Assembly: GCF_041514305.1 (NCBI RefSeq)
Contig: NZ_JBGMWH010000004.1
Coordinates: forward strand, 62,001-126,000
Source of the DNA: Salinarimonas chemoclinalis
GTDB lineage: Bacteria; Pseudomonadota; Alphaproteobacteria; Rhizobiales; Beijerinckiaceae
Length of the DNA: 64,000 bases
Reading direction: 5' to 3'
In this document: positions 47,501 through 55,194 of the stretch, one piece after another
Position numbering within the stretch: the stretch's first letter is position 1
Layout: every line of letters starts with the position of its first letter
Position numbers and translations under genes: made by a program
Notes under the pieces: generated by a model
Seen by the model: the letters and a program-made list of their open reading frames with translations, nothing else
Told to the model about the DNA's origin: nothing
Database searches by the model: none

Positions 47501-48521
47501 GGAGGAGACGATCGCGGGGCTGTGGCGCGAGGTGCTCGGCGTCGTCGACGTCGACCGCGACGACGACTTCTTTCGCCTGGGGGGCTCGTCCTTCGCCGGC
47601 ATGCGCCTCGCGGCGCGGCTCGAATCGCGGTTCGGGTGCCGTTTCGCCTTCGCGAGCCTGCTCGCGCGGCCGACGATCGCAGGCATCGCCGAGGCGCTGC
47701 GCGAAGGCCGCGACGCGGCCGCCGGCGGCATCCTCGCTCGGCTGCGCCCGGGCGACGCGCGCCCGCCTCTCGTCTGCGTGCATCCGATCGGCGGCAACGT
47801 CGCCTGTTACGCCGCCCTCGCCCGGGCGCTGCCGGAGGGACGCGCGGTCTGGGGGCTGCGCGCGCCCGGCCCGGGGACCGGCGAGAGCCCGCTTTCGTCC
47901 ATCGGAGAGATGGCGGACCGCTACCTGGCGGAGATCCGCAACCGTACGCGGGGGCCGATCCATCTCCTGGGCTGGTCGCTCGGCGGCCTCGTCGTGCAGG
48001 AGATGGCGCGCAAGCTCGTGGGCGCGGGCGAGGCGATCGGGCTCGTCGCGATGATCGACAGCCCGGTGCCGGCGCGCCGCGCGCGAGACGGGCGCGGGGA
48101 CGATCGCTTCGCCCGCTTCGTCGGCGACGTCGCAGCCATGGCCGAGGTGCCTCCGCCGGATTTCGCTGATCTCGCGTCGCGTCCCCTGCCGGATCGGCTC
48201 GCCCTTCTTTGCGAGCACCTCGCCGCGCACGGCATCCCCATGCGCGAAACCGATCTCGCGGACGTCTTCGCGGTCTTCCGCGCCGGTGCCGCGGCGCTCG
48301 AAGAGCACGTGCCGAGGCGCCTGGACGGGGAGCTGCTGCACGTCGTCGCGCGCCGCGGCCGCGACGACGCCGAGACCGGCGATCGATGGCGCGAACTCGC
48401 CGCGCCGCTCGACGTGGTCGTGCTCGACGCCGACCACTACACGATCATACGCCCGCCGGCGATCGAGACGATCGCCGCACGGGTGGAAGAGGCCATGCTG
48501 CGCCGGGAGAGCCGCGCCTGA
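44559..48521 (+). CDS. Nonribosomal peptide synthetase, Cy-A(Cys)-PCP-TE
   Basis: This is a 1320-residue single module. Residues about 15-445 form a condensation domain of the heterocyclising type (LEGIQQAYWVGQ). Its DxxxxDxxS motif reads ALWMMDGWS, so the first Asp is Ala. The adenylation domain (about 465-960; YTSGSTGTPKG, RTGDRGR) gives by manual alignment the ten-residue code DLWNMSLIWK, nine of ten identical to the known cysteine code. The PCP carries Ser1011 in LGGSS. The thioesterase (about 1065-1315) has Ser1140 in GWSLGG and a terminal His in DADHYT. It should activate cysteine, add it to an acyl donor, possibly cyclise it to a thiazoline, and release the product. It lies directly behind operator copy 7. 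Confidence 0.93.
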   Translation: MTDAGASAVGEVEETFILEGIQQAYWVGQSAALDLSVPATYYAEVDLPADAADGLCAAYDRLVRRHPMLRAVVLPSGEQRVLDDPGPAAVEVLDLRGLPEDARTARREALRAAMRARTFAPEAWPQVDLRAVRGETGLRLHACFALWMMDGWSFHLLLDELVALARDPGAALASPGMGFAAYVAAQQRRRAGPAAEAAWAYWRPRLADFPGPPTLPLVPRHADAGPPRFRHLTRTLPAQAWARLVARCTALRITPSLLACAAYGETLARHSGSTRFAITVLHSGRFRHLPDAARTIGNFGTTILLAVDATRDRPFVERVRDLQRRFWRDAERDAVSGLDVTRALQQRAGSGPGAHVPVTFTAVTAPPHAGDAPAPWLDLETARLAVPQVHLDHQLHFAPDGSAVLAFDHVVDLYPTGFVEALCDAQLALLEALADDEATWQRRDPWPAPRSAPAPAPMPTDAPERLEALFEHAALRDPDHAAVVATNGTLTYGALRRRARAVARALQARGVGRGDLVAVSLEKGWEQVAAVLGTLLAGAAYVPVDPDLPAQRRALLLEGSGARAVLTKAAHAWPVDRWPDLPLIRLDDLAADDEAPDEAPAPHGGGAADLAYVIYTSGSTGTPKGVMIDHRGAWNTIADLDRRFALGPRDRVLALSSLSFDLSVWDLFGTLAAGGTIIMPDPVLAKDASHWRDLVSAHGVTIWNSVPALMRLALEGTRGAVMPSLRLVMLSGDWIPLTLPDAVRTGAPSARIWSLGGATEASIWSVLYPIRAIDPHWRSIPYGFAMEHQSIHVLDADLRPCPAWVPGDIHIGGVGVALGYLGDEARTAASFLSHPATGERLYRTGDRGRLLPDGAIEFLGREDFQVKIQGYRVECAEVEAALLRAPEVAAALVAAADDPAGTRHLVGWVVAKDSGRPLDLAALRARLVADLPAYMVPTALMPLDALPLSDNGKVIRSALPAPDFGARTPGRGRSTPPRDRLEETIAGLWREVLGVVDVDRDDDFFRLGGSSFAGMRLAARLESRFGCRFAFASLLARPTIAGIAEALREGRDAAAGGILARLRPGDARPPLVCVHPIGGNVACYAALARALPEGRAVWGLRAPGPGTGESPLSSIGEMADRYLAEIRNRTRGPIHLLGWSLGGLVVQEMARKLVGAGEAIGLVAMIDSPVPARRARDGRGDDRFARFVGDVAAMAEVPPPDFADLASRPLPDRLALLCEHLAAHGIPMRETDLADVFAVFRAGAAALEEHVPRRLDGELLHVVARRGRDDAETGDRWRELAAPLDVVVLDADHYTIIRPPAIETIAARVEEAMLRRESRA

Positions 48522-48536
48522 CCACACGCGGCCGGG

Positions 48537-49940
48537 TCAACCGGGAACGTCGCGCGACGCACGGGCCGCCCGCCCCGCTCGATAGCCGAGCGTCACCGCG
48601 GCCAACAGACCGTTCCCGGAGAGATAGCCCGAATCGCCCGAGCCCGAGACGCCGCAGGCCGCGCCGCCCACCGCGTGGAGGTTCGGGAAGGTGCCGCCGG
48701 CGGCGCGGCGCACCCGGGCGTTCCCGTCGACCGCGAGGCCGCCCTGGGTGTGGAACAGCGCGCCCGTCACCCGCACGCCGCAGAAGGGCGGCGCGAGCGG
48801 GGTCGCGTCGACGAAGGGGCGGCCGAAGGGGTCGTCCACCCGCCCCGCCTTCGCCGCGTCGACGGCGGCGCAGGTCTCGGCGAAGGCGTCCGTCGGCAGT
48901 CCGAGGGCGGCGGCGAGGGCGGCGAGCGTGTCCGCGGACTTCACGGCGCCCTGCGCCTCCGCCTCGCGGAAATCGGCGAACTGGCGCGCGATGCCGGCGA
49001 TGCGCGCGTCGAAGATCGCGAACGCCTCCCCGCCGGGCCGCGCGAGCACGGCGCGGGCGGCCTCCGAATAGCCCTGCGCCTCGTTCCAGAAGCGCCGGCC
49101 GGTGCGGTCGACCTGGAAACCGCCCTCGCCGATCACCGCCCAGGTGATCAGGATGCCGTGCGGGTGCGCGACGTTGCCGTGGCCCTGATAGGCGCCGAGA
49201 TGGCGGATCTCGGCGCCGAGCGCCTCGCCCCAGGCGAGCGCGGTGCCGTCGTTGCCGGAATGGCCGAACCAGAGCGCGCCGACGATCTCCGGCATGTGGC
49301 GCGCGACCCGCGCGGCGTTGCCGCCGTAGCCGTTCGAGGCCAGAATCAGCCGCTCGCAACCGATCCGCTCGCGCGATCCGTCCGGGCGCACGAGGCCGAT
49401 GCCGTGTACGTGGCCGTCGGCGTCGGCGTAGAGCGTGTCGGCGCGGGCCTCGCACAGGATCGGCACGCCGACGCCCTCGCAGGCGACGCGCAGCGCGTCG
49501 ACGAGCTCACGGCCCGAGCGCGTCGGCAGGCCGTGCATGCGGCGCCGGCCGTGGCCGGGATAGTCGAAATCGTGGACGAGGGAGAAGGCGAGGCCGAAGC
49601 GATCGGCGAGCCATTCGATCGCTTCCGCGGCGGTGCTCGCCATGGTCTCGACGAGCGCCGGCTCGTTTTCGCCCTTCGCCTTGCGCTGGATGTCGGCCGC
49701 GAACGTCGCGGCGTCGTCCGAGATGCCGTGCTCGGCCTGGAAGCGCGTGCCGGCGGCGGGGATCAGGCCGGCGGAGAGCGCCGTCGAGCCGGAGGGCACC
49801 GCGTCGCGTTCGACGACGACCACCTCTTCGCCCGCGTCGGACGCCGCGAGCGCCACGACCATGCCGCCGGCGCCGGCGCCGACGATCAGGGTGTCGACTT
49901 GCGCGGGAAAGCCTTCGCGGGGCGGCGGCGCGACACGCAC
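48537..49940 (-). CDS. FAD-dependent oxidoreductase, fumarate-reductase/ketosteroid-dehydrogenase-like flavoprotein
   Basis: This 467-residue flavoprotein has the FAD motif TLIVGAGAGGMVVA near residue 18, VVVERDAVPSGST, a substrate-domain His in AYQGHGN and the closing FAD motif GAACGVSGSGDSGYLSGNG. It belongs to the FAD_binding_2 family (succinate/fumarate, tricarballylate and 3-ketosteroid dehydrogenases). It is the last gene of the leftward six-gene operon, 4 bp after the PEP-mutase-family gene. It converges on the NRPS gene. It may introduce or reduce a double bond in a dicarboxylate-like substrate; that is inference. Confidence 0.86.
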   Translation of the reverse strand: MRVAPPPREGFPAQVDTLIVGAGAGGMVVALAASDAGEEVVVVERDAVPSGSTALSAGLIPAAGTRFQAEHGISDDAATFAADIQRKAKGENEPALVETMASTAAEAIEWLADRFGLAFSLVHDFDYPGHGRRRMHGLPTRSGRELVDALRVACEGVGVPILCEARADTLYADADGHVHGIGLVRPDGSRERIGCERLILASNGYGGNAARVARHMPEIVGALWFGHSGNDGTALAWGEALGAEIRHLGAYQGHGNVAHPHGILITWAVIGEGGFQVDRTGRRFWNEAQGYSEAARAVLARPGGEAFAIFDARIAGIARQFADFREAEAQGAVKSADTLAALAAALGLPTDAFAETCAAVDAAKAGRVDDPFGRPFVDATPLAPPFCGVRVTGALFHTQGGLAVDGNARVRRAAGGTFPNLHAVGGAACGVSGSGDSGYLSGNGLLAAVTLGYRAGRAARASRDVPG

Positions 49941-49944
49941 GGGC

Positions 49945-50820
49945 TCAGCCTTTCGGGTCGAAGCTCTCGAAACGCTTGCCCTCGTCGAGCATGGCGCGGG
50001 TGCCGATACGCTCGTTGAGGCCGCCGAAGTCGAACATGCGGTTCGCGAAGGGCGCGTTCGAGCCGGCGGTCTTCAGGCTGCGGAAATAGTCCTCCGCCGT
50101 CTTTGCCAGCGCGCGGACGATGCCGCCGGGGAAGATCACGATGTCGAAGCCCATCGCCTCGAGATCGGCCGCGGTGCGGATCGGGGTCGCGCCGCCCTCG
50201 ACCATGTTGGCCATCAGCGGCGCACGGCCTCGGAAGGTCTCGGCGACGGCGCGCAGCTCGTCGAGCGAGCGCGGCGCCTCGACGAAGAGCGCATCCGCCC
50301 CCGCTTCGAGATAGAGCGACGCGCGCTCGACGGCGGCCTCGAAGCCCTCCACCGCGATGGCGTCGGTGCGGGCGATGATCAGCGTGTCGGCCGAGCGGCG
50401 CGCATCCGCCATGGCGGCGACCTTGCCGGCCATTTCCCGCAAGGGAACGAGCGATTTCTCGGCCAGGTGCCCGCAGCGTTTCGGATAGACCTGATCCTCG
50501 ACCTGGAGCGCGGAGGCGCCGGCGCGCTCGTAGGTGATCATCGTGCGCCGCGCGTTCAGCGCGTTGCCGAAGCCGTTGTCGGCGTCGACCACGATCGGCA
50601 GGCCGATGCGGTCACGGACGAGAGCGAGCGTGTCCGCCATCTCGGAGACGGAGGCGAGACCGATGTCGGGGCGGCCGAGGCGGGTGTAGGAGACCGCGGC
50701 GCCGGAGAGGTACACCGCCTCGAAGCCCGCCTGCTCGGCGAGGGCGGCGGTGAGGCCGTCGTAGACGCCCGGAGCGACGAGGATCTCGGGCCGGCGCAGG
50801 CGTTCGGCGAGGCTGGTCAT
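49945..50820 (-). CDS. Isocitrate lyase/PEP mutase-family carbon-carbon lyase
   Basis: This 291-residue TIM-barrel protein has VAPGVYDGLTA, YLSGAAVSYTRLG, metal-binding VDADNGFGN, and the catalytic-loop Cys116 in KRCGHL. That loop identifies lyases such as 2-methylisocitrate lyase and 2,3-dimethylmalate lyase rather than PEP mutase proper. These split a substituted malate into pyruvate (or glyoxylate) and a carboxylic acid. The start overlaps the isochorismatase-like gene's stop by ATGA. With the LeuC/LeuD-type hydro-lyase encoded nearby, a dialkylmalate lyase role is an attractive inference. Confidence 0.88.
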   Translation of the reverse strand: MTSLAERLRRPEILVAPGVYDGLTAALAEQAGFEAVYLSGAAVSYTRLGRPDIGLASVSEMADTLALVRDRIGLPIVVDADNGFGNALNARRTMITYERAGASALQVEDQVYPKRCGHLAEKSLVPLREMAGKVAAMADARRSADTLIIARTDAIAVEGFEAAVERASLYLEAGADALFVEAPRSLDELRAVAETFRGRAPLMANMVEGGATPIRTAADLEAMGFDIVIFPGGIVRALAKTAEDYFRSLKTAGSNAPFANRMFDFGGLNERIGTRAMLDEGKRFESFDPKG

Positions 50821-51434
50821 GGGGCGGCTCCCGTGACGAGGACCTGTGCCTCGGCGCATGTGGCGACGCGCGTGACCGTGCCCAGCGACAGGAGCGTCGC
50901 CTCGTGCACGTCGGACCGGAACGCGGCCGAGCCGTCGGAGAGGAGAACGGTCGGGATGTCGCGCAGATGCGCGTCCCGGATCGTCGAGGCGACGCCGCCA
51001 TTGGTGACGATGCCGCCGACGACGAGGGTGCGGATGCCGAGGAAGCGCAGCACGAACTCGAGGCGCGTCTGGTAGAAGGCCGAATACGCCACCTTCTCGA
51101 TCGTATAGTCCGCCGGCGCCAGCGTCTCGACGAGGGCGTGGCCGAAGGAGCCCGGCGCGAAATCGCCCTTGCCGAGGAAGGGCCGCAGCTCCTTCAGATG
51201 CGGCGAGATCAACGGCTCGCCGTCCGGGCCCGGCACCAGGGTGAACTGCGCCGACACGTAGGTCCCGCCCGCCGCGCGCAGTGCGTCCGAGAGCGGGCGG
51301 ATGCGCGCGGGGAGCGCGGCGATCGCCTCCGCACTCTGGCCGGCGCGGCCGTAGGCACCATCCGGGTGGAGGAAGTCGTTCTGCAGGTCGATCGTGAGGA
51401 GCGCGGTCGTCCTCGGGTCGATGGCGTCGATCAC
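50817..51434 (-). CDS. Isochorismatase-family hydrolase lacking the usual Cys nucleophile
   Basis: This 205-residue protein has the isochorismatase-like fold, with Asp in LTIDLQNDF and the Lys region RPFLGKGDF. The usual catalytic-Cys segment reads VTNGGVAST, so Gly147 replaces the Cys of amidohydrolase members. Isochorismatases proper also lack this Cys, so an amidase (cysteine-hydrolase) role is doubtful. The start is GTG at 51434, with GGGAGGAGACGCC before it, and it overlaps the HyuA stop by four bases. It is part of the tightly coupled leftward operon. Confidence 0.85.
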   Translation of the reverse strand: MIDAIDPRTTALLTIDLQNDFLHPDGAYGRAGQSAEAIAALPARIRPLSDALRAAGGTYVSAQFTLVPGPDGEPLISPHLKELRPFLGKGDFAPGSFGHALVETLAPADYTIEKVAYSAFYQTRLEFVLRFLGIRTLVVGGIVTNGGVASTIRDAHLRDIPTVLLSDGSAAFRSDVHEATLLSLGTVTRVATCAEAQVLVTGAAP

Positions 51435-53497
51435 GGCGTCTCCTCCCGGGTGAGAACGATGTTGCCGAAGCAGTCGACACGGCCCACGAGGCCGGGATCG
51501 ACGACGATCGTCGTGTCCGGCTGCGACAGGATCGCGGGCCCGGCGATCTCGGCGCCGACGGGCAGCGCGAGGCGATCGTAGAGCGCCGTCTCGCGCCATT
51601 CGCCGGCGAAGCGCACCAGCCGTGACCCGCGCCGCGCCGCGGCGAGCGAGGCGTCCGCGGCGGGGGCGAGGGTGGCGAGGTCGAATTTCGGGCGGATGCC
51701 GACGACGGCCGAGCGCAGGTTCAACACCCGCGTCGGCGCGCCGTCGAGAAGCCGCCCGTAGGCCTTGCGATACGCCTCCGCGAAGGCGGCGGCGACGTCC
51801 TCCCGGCTCGGCGCCTCGACGCGGCCGTCGGTGATGCGCACCGAGAGCGGCACGGCCACCGTATGGGTCTGGCCGATATAGGCCATGTCGAGCTCGAACG
51901 ACGTCTCGCGCCCGGCGAAGGCGACGCCGGCGACGTCGAGGAGCCGGTGGCCCTCGTCGCGGTGCGCCTGCATCAGCTCGCCGAGCGCGGCGACGTCGAG
52001 CGCGTCCGTCGCGGCGTTGAACGTCTGGACGAAGTCCTGGCGCATGTCGGCGATGACGCAGCCCATGGCGGAGGTGACGCCGGGATAGCGCGGCACCAGC
52101 GCCGAGCCGAGGCCGACTTCCGCCACGAGTGCGCCCGCGTGCAGCGCCCCGCCGCCACCGAAGGGCATGTAGGCGAAATGCTTCGGATCGTGCCCGCGCT
52201 CGATAGAGACGAGGCGGATCGCACCCGCCATGCGGGAATTCGCGACCCGCAGGATCGCCTCCGCCGCATCTTCCACGTCGAGCCCGAGCGGCTCGCCGAC
52301 GTGGCGGGCGACGGCCGCGCGGGCGGCCCCGACGTCGAGGCGCGCCAGCGAGCCGCCGATCGGGCGCTCGGCGTCGATGCGGCCGAGCACGATGTTGGCG
52401 TCGGTCACCGTCGGTCGATCGTTGCCGCGACCGTAGGCGACGGGGCCGGGGTCGGAGCCGGCGCTCTCGGGGCCGATCTCGAGCAGACCGCCCGCATCGA
52501 CCCGCGCGATCGAGCCGCCGCCGGCACCGATCGTGGTGATCTCGATCATCGGCGTGCGCACCACCATGCCGAAATCGATGCTGGTCTGCGCGGTGAGCCG
52601 CGAGCGCCCGCCTTCGATGAGCGCGACGTCGAAGGAGGTGCCGCCGACATCGCCCGTGATCACGTTCGGGAAGCCCGCGCTCTCGGCGATCCAGGCGGCG
52701 GCGATGACGCCCGCCGCGGGGCCGGAGAGCGCCGTGCGCACCGGGCGCGCGCAGGCGGTGTCGACGGTCATGACGCCGCCGTTCGACTGCACGATCAGGA
52801 ACTCGCCCGGGAAGCCGCCCTCGCGCAGAGCCGTCTCTAGCCGGGCGAGATAGCCCGAGACTTCCGGCTGGAGATAGGCGTTGAGCGCCGTCGTCGAGAA
52901 GCGCTCGAACTCGCGGATCTCGGGGAGGATCTCGGACGACGCGCAGACGTGCGGGTTCGGCCAGACGGCACGCACCGCCTCGGCCGCCGCGGCCTCGTTG
53001 GCGGCGTTGGCGTAGGCGTTGACGAAGAGGATCGCGACCGCCTGCGCGCCCGCCGCCCGCAGCCGGGTGGCCGCGTCGCGCACCGCGTCGAGATCGACGG
53101 GCGTCTCGATGGTGCCGTCCGCGAGCGTGCGCTCCGGCACTTCGAGACGCAGGTCGCGGGGGACGACCGGCTCGAAGTCGCCGCGCAGGCCCCAGGTGCG
53201 GGGGCGGTCGCGTCGGCGCATCTCGAGCACGTCGCGGAAGCCCGCGGTCGTGATCACGCCGATGCGGGCGCCCTTGCGCTCGAGGAGCGCGTTGGTGCCC
53301 GCGGTGGTGCCGTGGACGACGGTGGTAAGGCGCGTCGGGTCCGCGGCCTCGCGCACCCCGGCCAAGAACCCGCCGGACTGATCCGGGCGTGTCGTCGGGA
53401 CCTTGGCGACGCGGGCCTCGCCCGTTTCCTCGTCGAGGACGAACACGTCCGTGAAGGTGCCGCCGACGTCGACACCGACGATGCTGGAGCGCGTCAT
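51431..53497 (-). CDS. Hydantoinase/5-oxoprolinase family protein, subunit A (HyuA-like)
   Basis: This 688-residue protein starts MTRSSIVGVDVGGTFTDVFV, the ATP-binding actin-like signature of HyuA and 5-oxoprolinase. HGTTAGTNALLER follows, then the ASKHA core with GDVGGTSFDVAL and PFGGGGALHAG. Together with HyuB it forms ATP-dependent cyclic-amide hydrolases or acetone-type carboxylases. The overlaps with hyuB and the isochorismatase-like gene are four bases each. The substrate is not evident; a lactam or cyclic imide fits the rest of the operon. Confidence 0.92.
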   Translation of the reverse strand: MTRSSIVGVDVGGTFTDVFVLDEETGEARVAKVPTTRPDQSGGFLAGVREAADPTRLTTVVHGTTAGTNALLERKGARIGVITTAGFRDVLEMRRRDRPRTWGLRGDFEPVVPRDLRLEVPERTLADGTIETPVDLDAVRDAATRLRAAGAQAVAILFVNAYANAANEAAAAEAVRAVWPNPHVCASSEILPEIREFERFSTTALNAYLQPEVSGYLARLETALREGGFPGEFLIVQSNGGVMTVDTACARPVRTALSGPAAGVIAAAWIAESAGFPNVITGDVGGTSFDVALIEGGRSRLTAQTSIDFGMVVRTPMIEITTIGAGGGSIARVDAGGLLEIGPESAGSDPGPVAYGRGNDRPTVTDANIVLGRIDAERPIGGSLARLDVGAARAAVARHVGEPLGLDVEDAAEAILRVANSRMAGAIRLVSIERGHDPKHFAYMPFGGGGALHAGALVAEVGLGSALVPRYPGVTSAMGCVIADMRQDFVQTFNAATDALDVAALGELMQAHRDEGHRLLDVAGVAFAGRETSFELDMAYIGQTHTVAVPLSVRITDGRVEAPSREDVAAAFAEAYRKAYGRLLDGAPTRVLNLRSAVVGIRPKFDLATLAPAADASLAAARRGSRLVRFAGEWRETALYDRLALPVGAEIAGPAILSQPDTTIVVDPGLVGRVDCFGNIVLTREETP

Positions 53498-55194
53498 CGC
53501 CCGCCCTCCACCGCGGTCGCCCGCCAGGCGGTGCCGTAGGCGGCGTCCGCCTCGGCCGCGCTCTGGTAGCCGAGCGCGACGTCGCGGGCGACGTCCGACG
53601 GATCGCGCCGCGCCGGATCGCCCCAGCCGCCTCCCCCGGGCGTCTCGAGCCGGACCCGCTCCCCGCGGGCGAGGCGGATCCCGAGTGCCTTCGACGCGAG
53701 GGCCGGCGTCTCCATCGCGTTACCCTGCTGATAGGCGAAGGCGTTGAGCGCCGCGTCGCCGCCGCCGGCGACACCCTTGGGCGCGAAGCGCCCGCGCTCG
53801 CCGAACAGGAAGGCCTCCGCGCTCTCCTCCAGAAGCTCGATCTCGTAGACCGCGCCGAGCCCGCCGCGATGCGCGCCCGCGCCCGCACTGTCGGGCCGCA
53901 GCGCCCATTGCCGGAAGGCGATCGGATAGGCCGCCTCCAGGATCTCGACGGGCGGGATCGTCGCCGTCGAGATCGGGGCGTTGCCGTGGTTGAGCCCGTC
54001 GCTCTCGGGCGAGCCGCCGTGGCCGCCGCCGTAGAAGGAGAACATCACCCAGCGACGTCCGTCGCCGCGCGTCCCCGCGATCGAGAGCGCGTTGATGGTG
54101 CCGTAGGCGTTGGCGACGACCCGCTCGGGCGCGGCCTGCGCGGCGGCGGAGAAGATCACGTCGATCATGCGCAGGATGGTCTCGGTGTAGCCGCCGGTCG
54201 GCGCGGGGAATTGCGCGGCGAGCAACGAGGGCTCCGGCACCACCACGTCGATCGGGCGCATCACGCCGGCATTGGCGGGCAGCGCCGGGAAGACGTGCTT
54301 GATCGCGACGTAGACGCAGGCGATCGCGGTGCCCTTCGAGATGTTGACGGGCCCCTTCGCCGGCCCGGCGGTGCCGGTGAAGTCGAGGCTCAGCCGATCG
54401 CCGCTAATTTCGAGCGCGACCCTGATCGGCAGCGGCACGTCGTCGATGCCGTCGTTGTCGAGGAAGTCCTCGGCCTCCCAGCGCCCGTCGGGGAGTGCCG
54501 CGATCTCGGCGCGCGCGAGCGCTTCCGCGCGGTCCCCGAGGGCGTCGAGGGCGGCGCGGACGGTGTCGGCGCCGTATTCGGCGAGGAGCGCGTCCATGCG
54601 CTTCACGCCGAGGTCGAGCGCGTTCATCTGCGCCGCGAGATCGCCCTTGGCCGATTGCGGCAGGCGCGTGTTGCGCATGACGATGTCGACGATGTCGGTC
54701 TGGAGCACGCCGGCACGCACCAGCTTCACGGGCGGCAGCACGAAGGCCTCCTGGAAGACCTCCGTCGCACGCGGATTGTAGTTCCCCGGCACGGCGCCGC
54801 CGACGTCGTGCCAATGGCCCACCGATGCGAGATGGCAGAACACGGCGCCGTCGTGGAAGTAGGGCCGCACGAGGCGCATGTCGGACAGGTGCGTGCCGCC
54901 GATATGGGCGTCGTTGAAGACGTAGACGTCGCCCTCGACGAGATCGCCGTCGCGCGCCGCCTTGTCGATCACGGCGCGGGCAGCGACCGCCATGACGCCG
55001 ACGAAGATCGGCAGGCCGGACTTGCCCTGCACCATCGTCTCGCCGGTGGTGGCGTGGTAGATGCCGTGGCTCGCGTCGTGGGCCTCCGCGATGATCGGAT
55101 TGAAGGCCGAGCGGAACAGCGTCGCGTCCATCTCGTCGGCGATCTGCTCGAGCCGGCCCGCGAGGACCGCGAGCGTGATCGGGTCGATGCTCAT
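53494..55194 (-). CDS. Hydantoinase/5-oxoprolinase family protein, subunit B (HyuB-like)
   Basis: This 566-residue partner of HyuA has the metal-binding features NDAHIGGTHLSDM and GHWHDVGG, plus SGKSGLPIFVG-like early sequence (VQGKSGLPIFVG). The C-terminal PGGGGWGDP motif is typical of HyuB and the oxoprolinase C-half. The start MSIDPITL at 55194 was chosen because it overlaps the preceding stop by ATGA and matches the family N-terminus; the frame is open further upstream. It works as a heteromer with HyuA, in the cytoplasm. Confidence 0.92.
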   Translation of the reverse strand: MSIDPITLAVLAGRLEQIADEMDATLFRSAFNPIIAEAHDASHGIYHATTGETMVQGKSGLPIFVGVMAVAARAVIDKAARDGDLVEGDVYVFNDAHIGGTHLSDMRLVRPYFHDGAVFCHLASVGHWHDVGGAVPGNYNPRATEVFQEAFVLPPVKLVRAGVLQTDIVDIVMRNTRLPQSAKGDLAAQMNALDLGVKRMDALLAEYGADTVRAALDALGDRAEALARAEIAALPDGRWEAEDFLDNDGIDDVPLPIRVALEISGDRLSLDFTGTAGPAKGPVNISKGTAIACVYVAIKHVFPALPANAGVMRPIDVVVPEPSLLAAQFPAPTGGYTETILRMIDVIFSAAAQAAPERVVANAYGTINALSIAGTRGDGRRWVMFSFYGGGHGGSPESDGLNHGNAPISTATIPPVEILEAAYPIAFRQWALRPDSAGAGAHRGGLGAVYEIELLEESAEAFLFGERGRFAPKGVAGGGDAALNAFAYQQGNAMETPALASKALGIRLARGERVRLETPGGGGWGDPARRDPSDVARDVALGYQSAAEADAAYGTAWRATAVEGGR

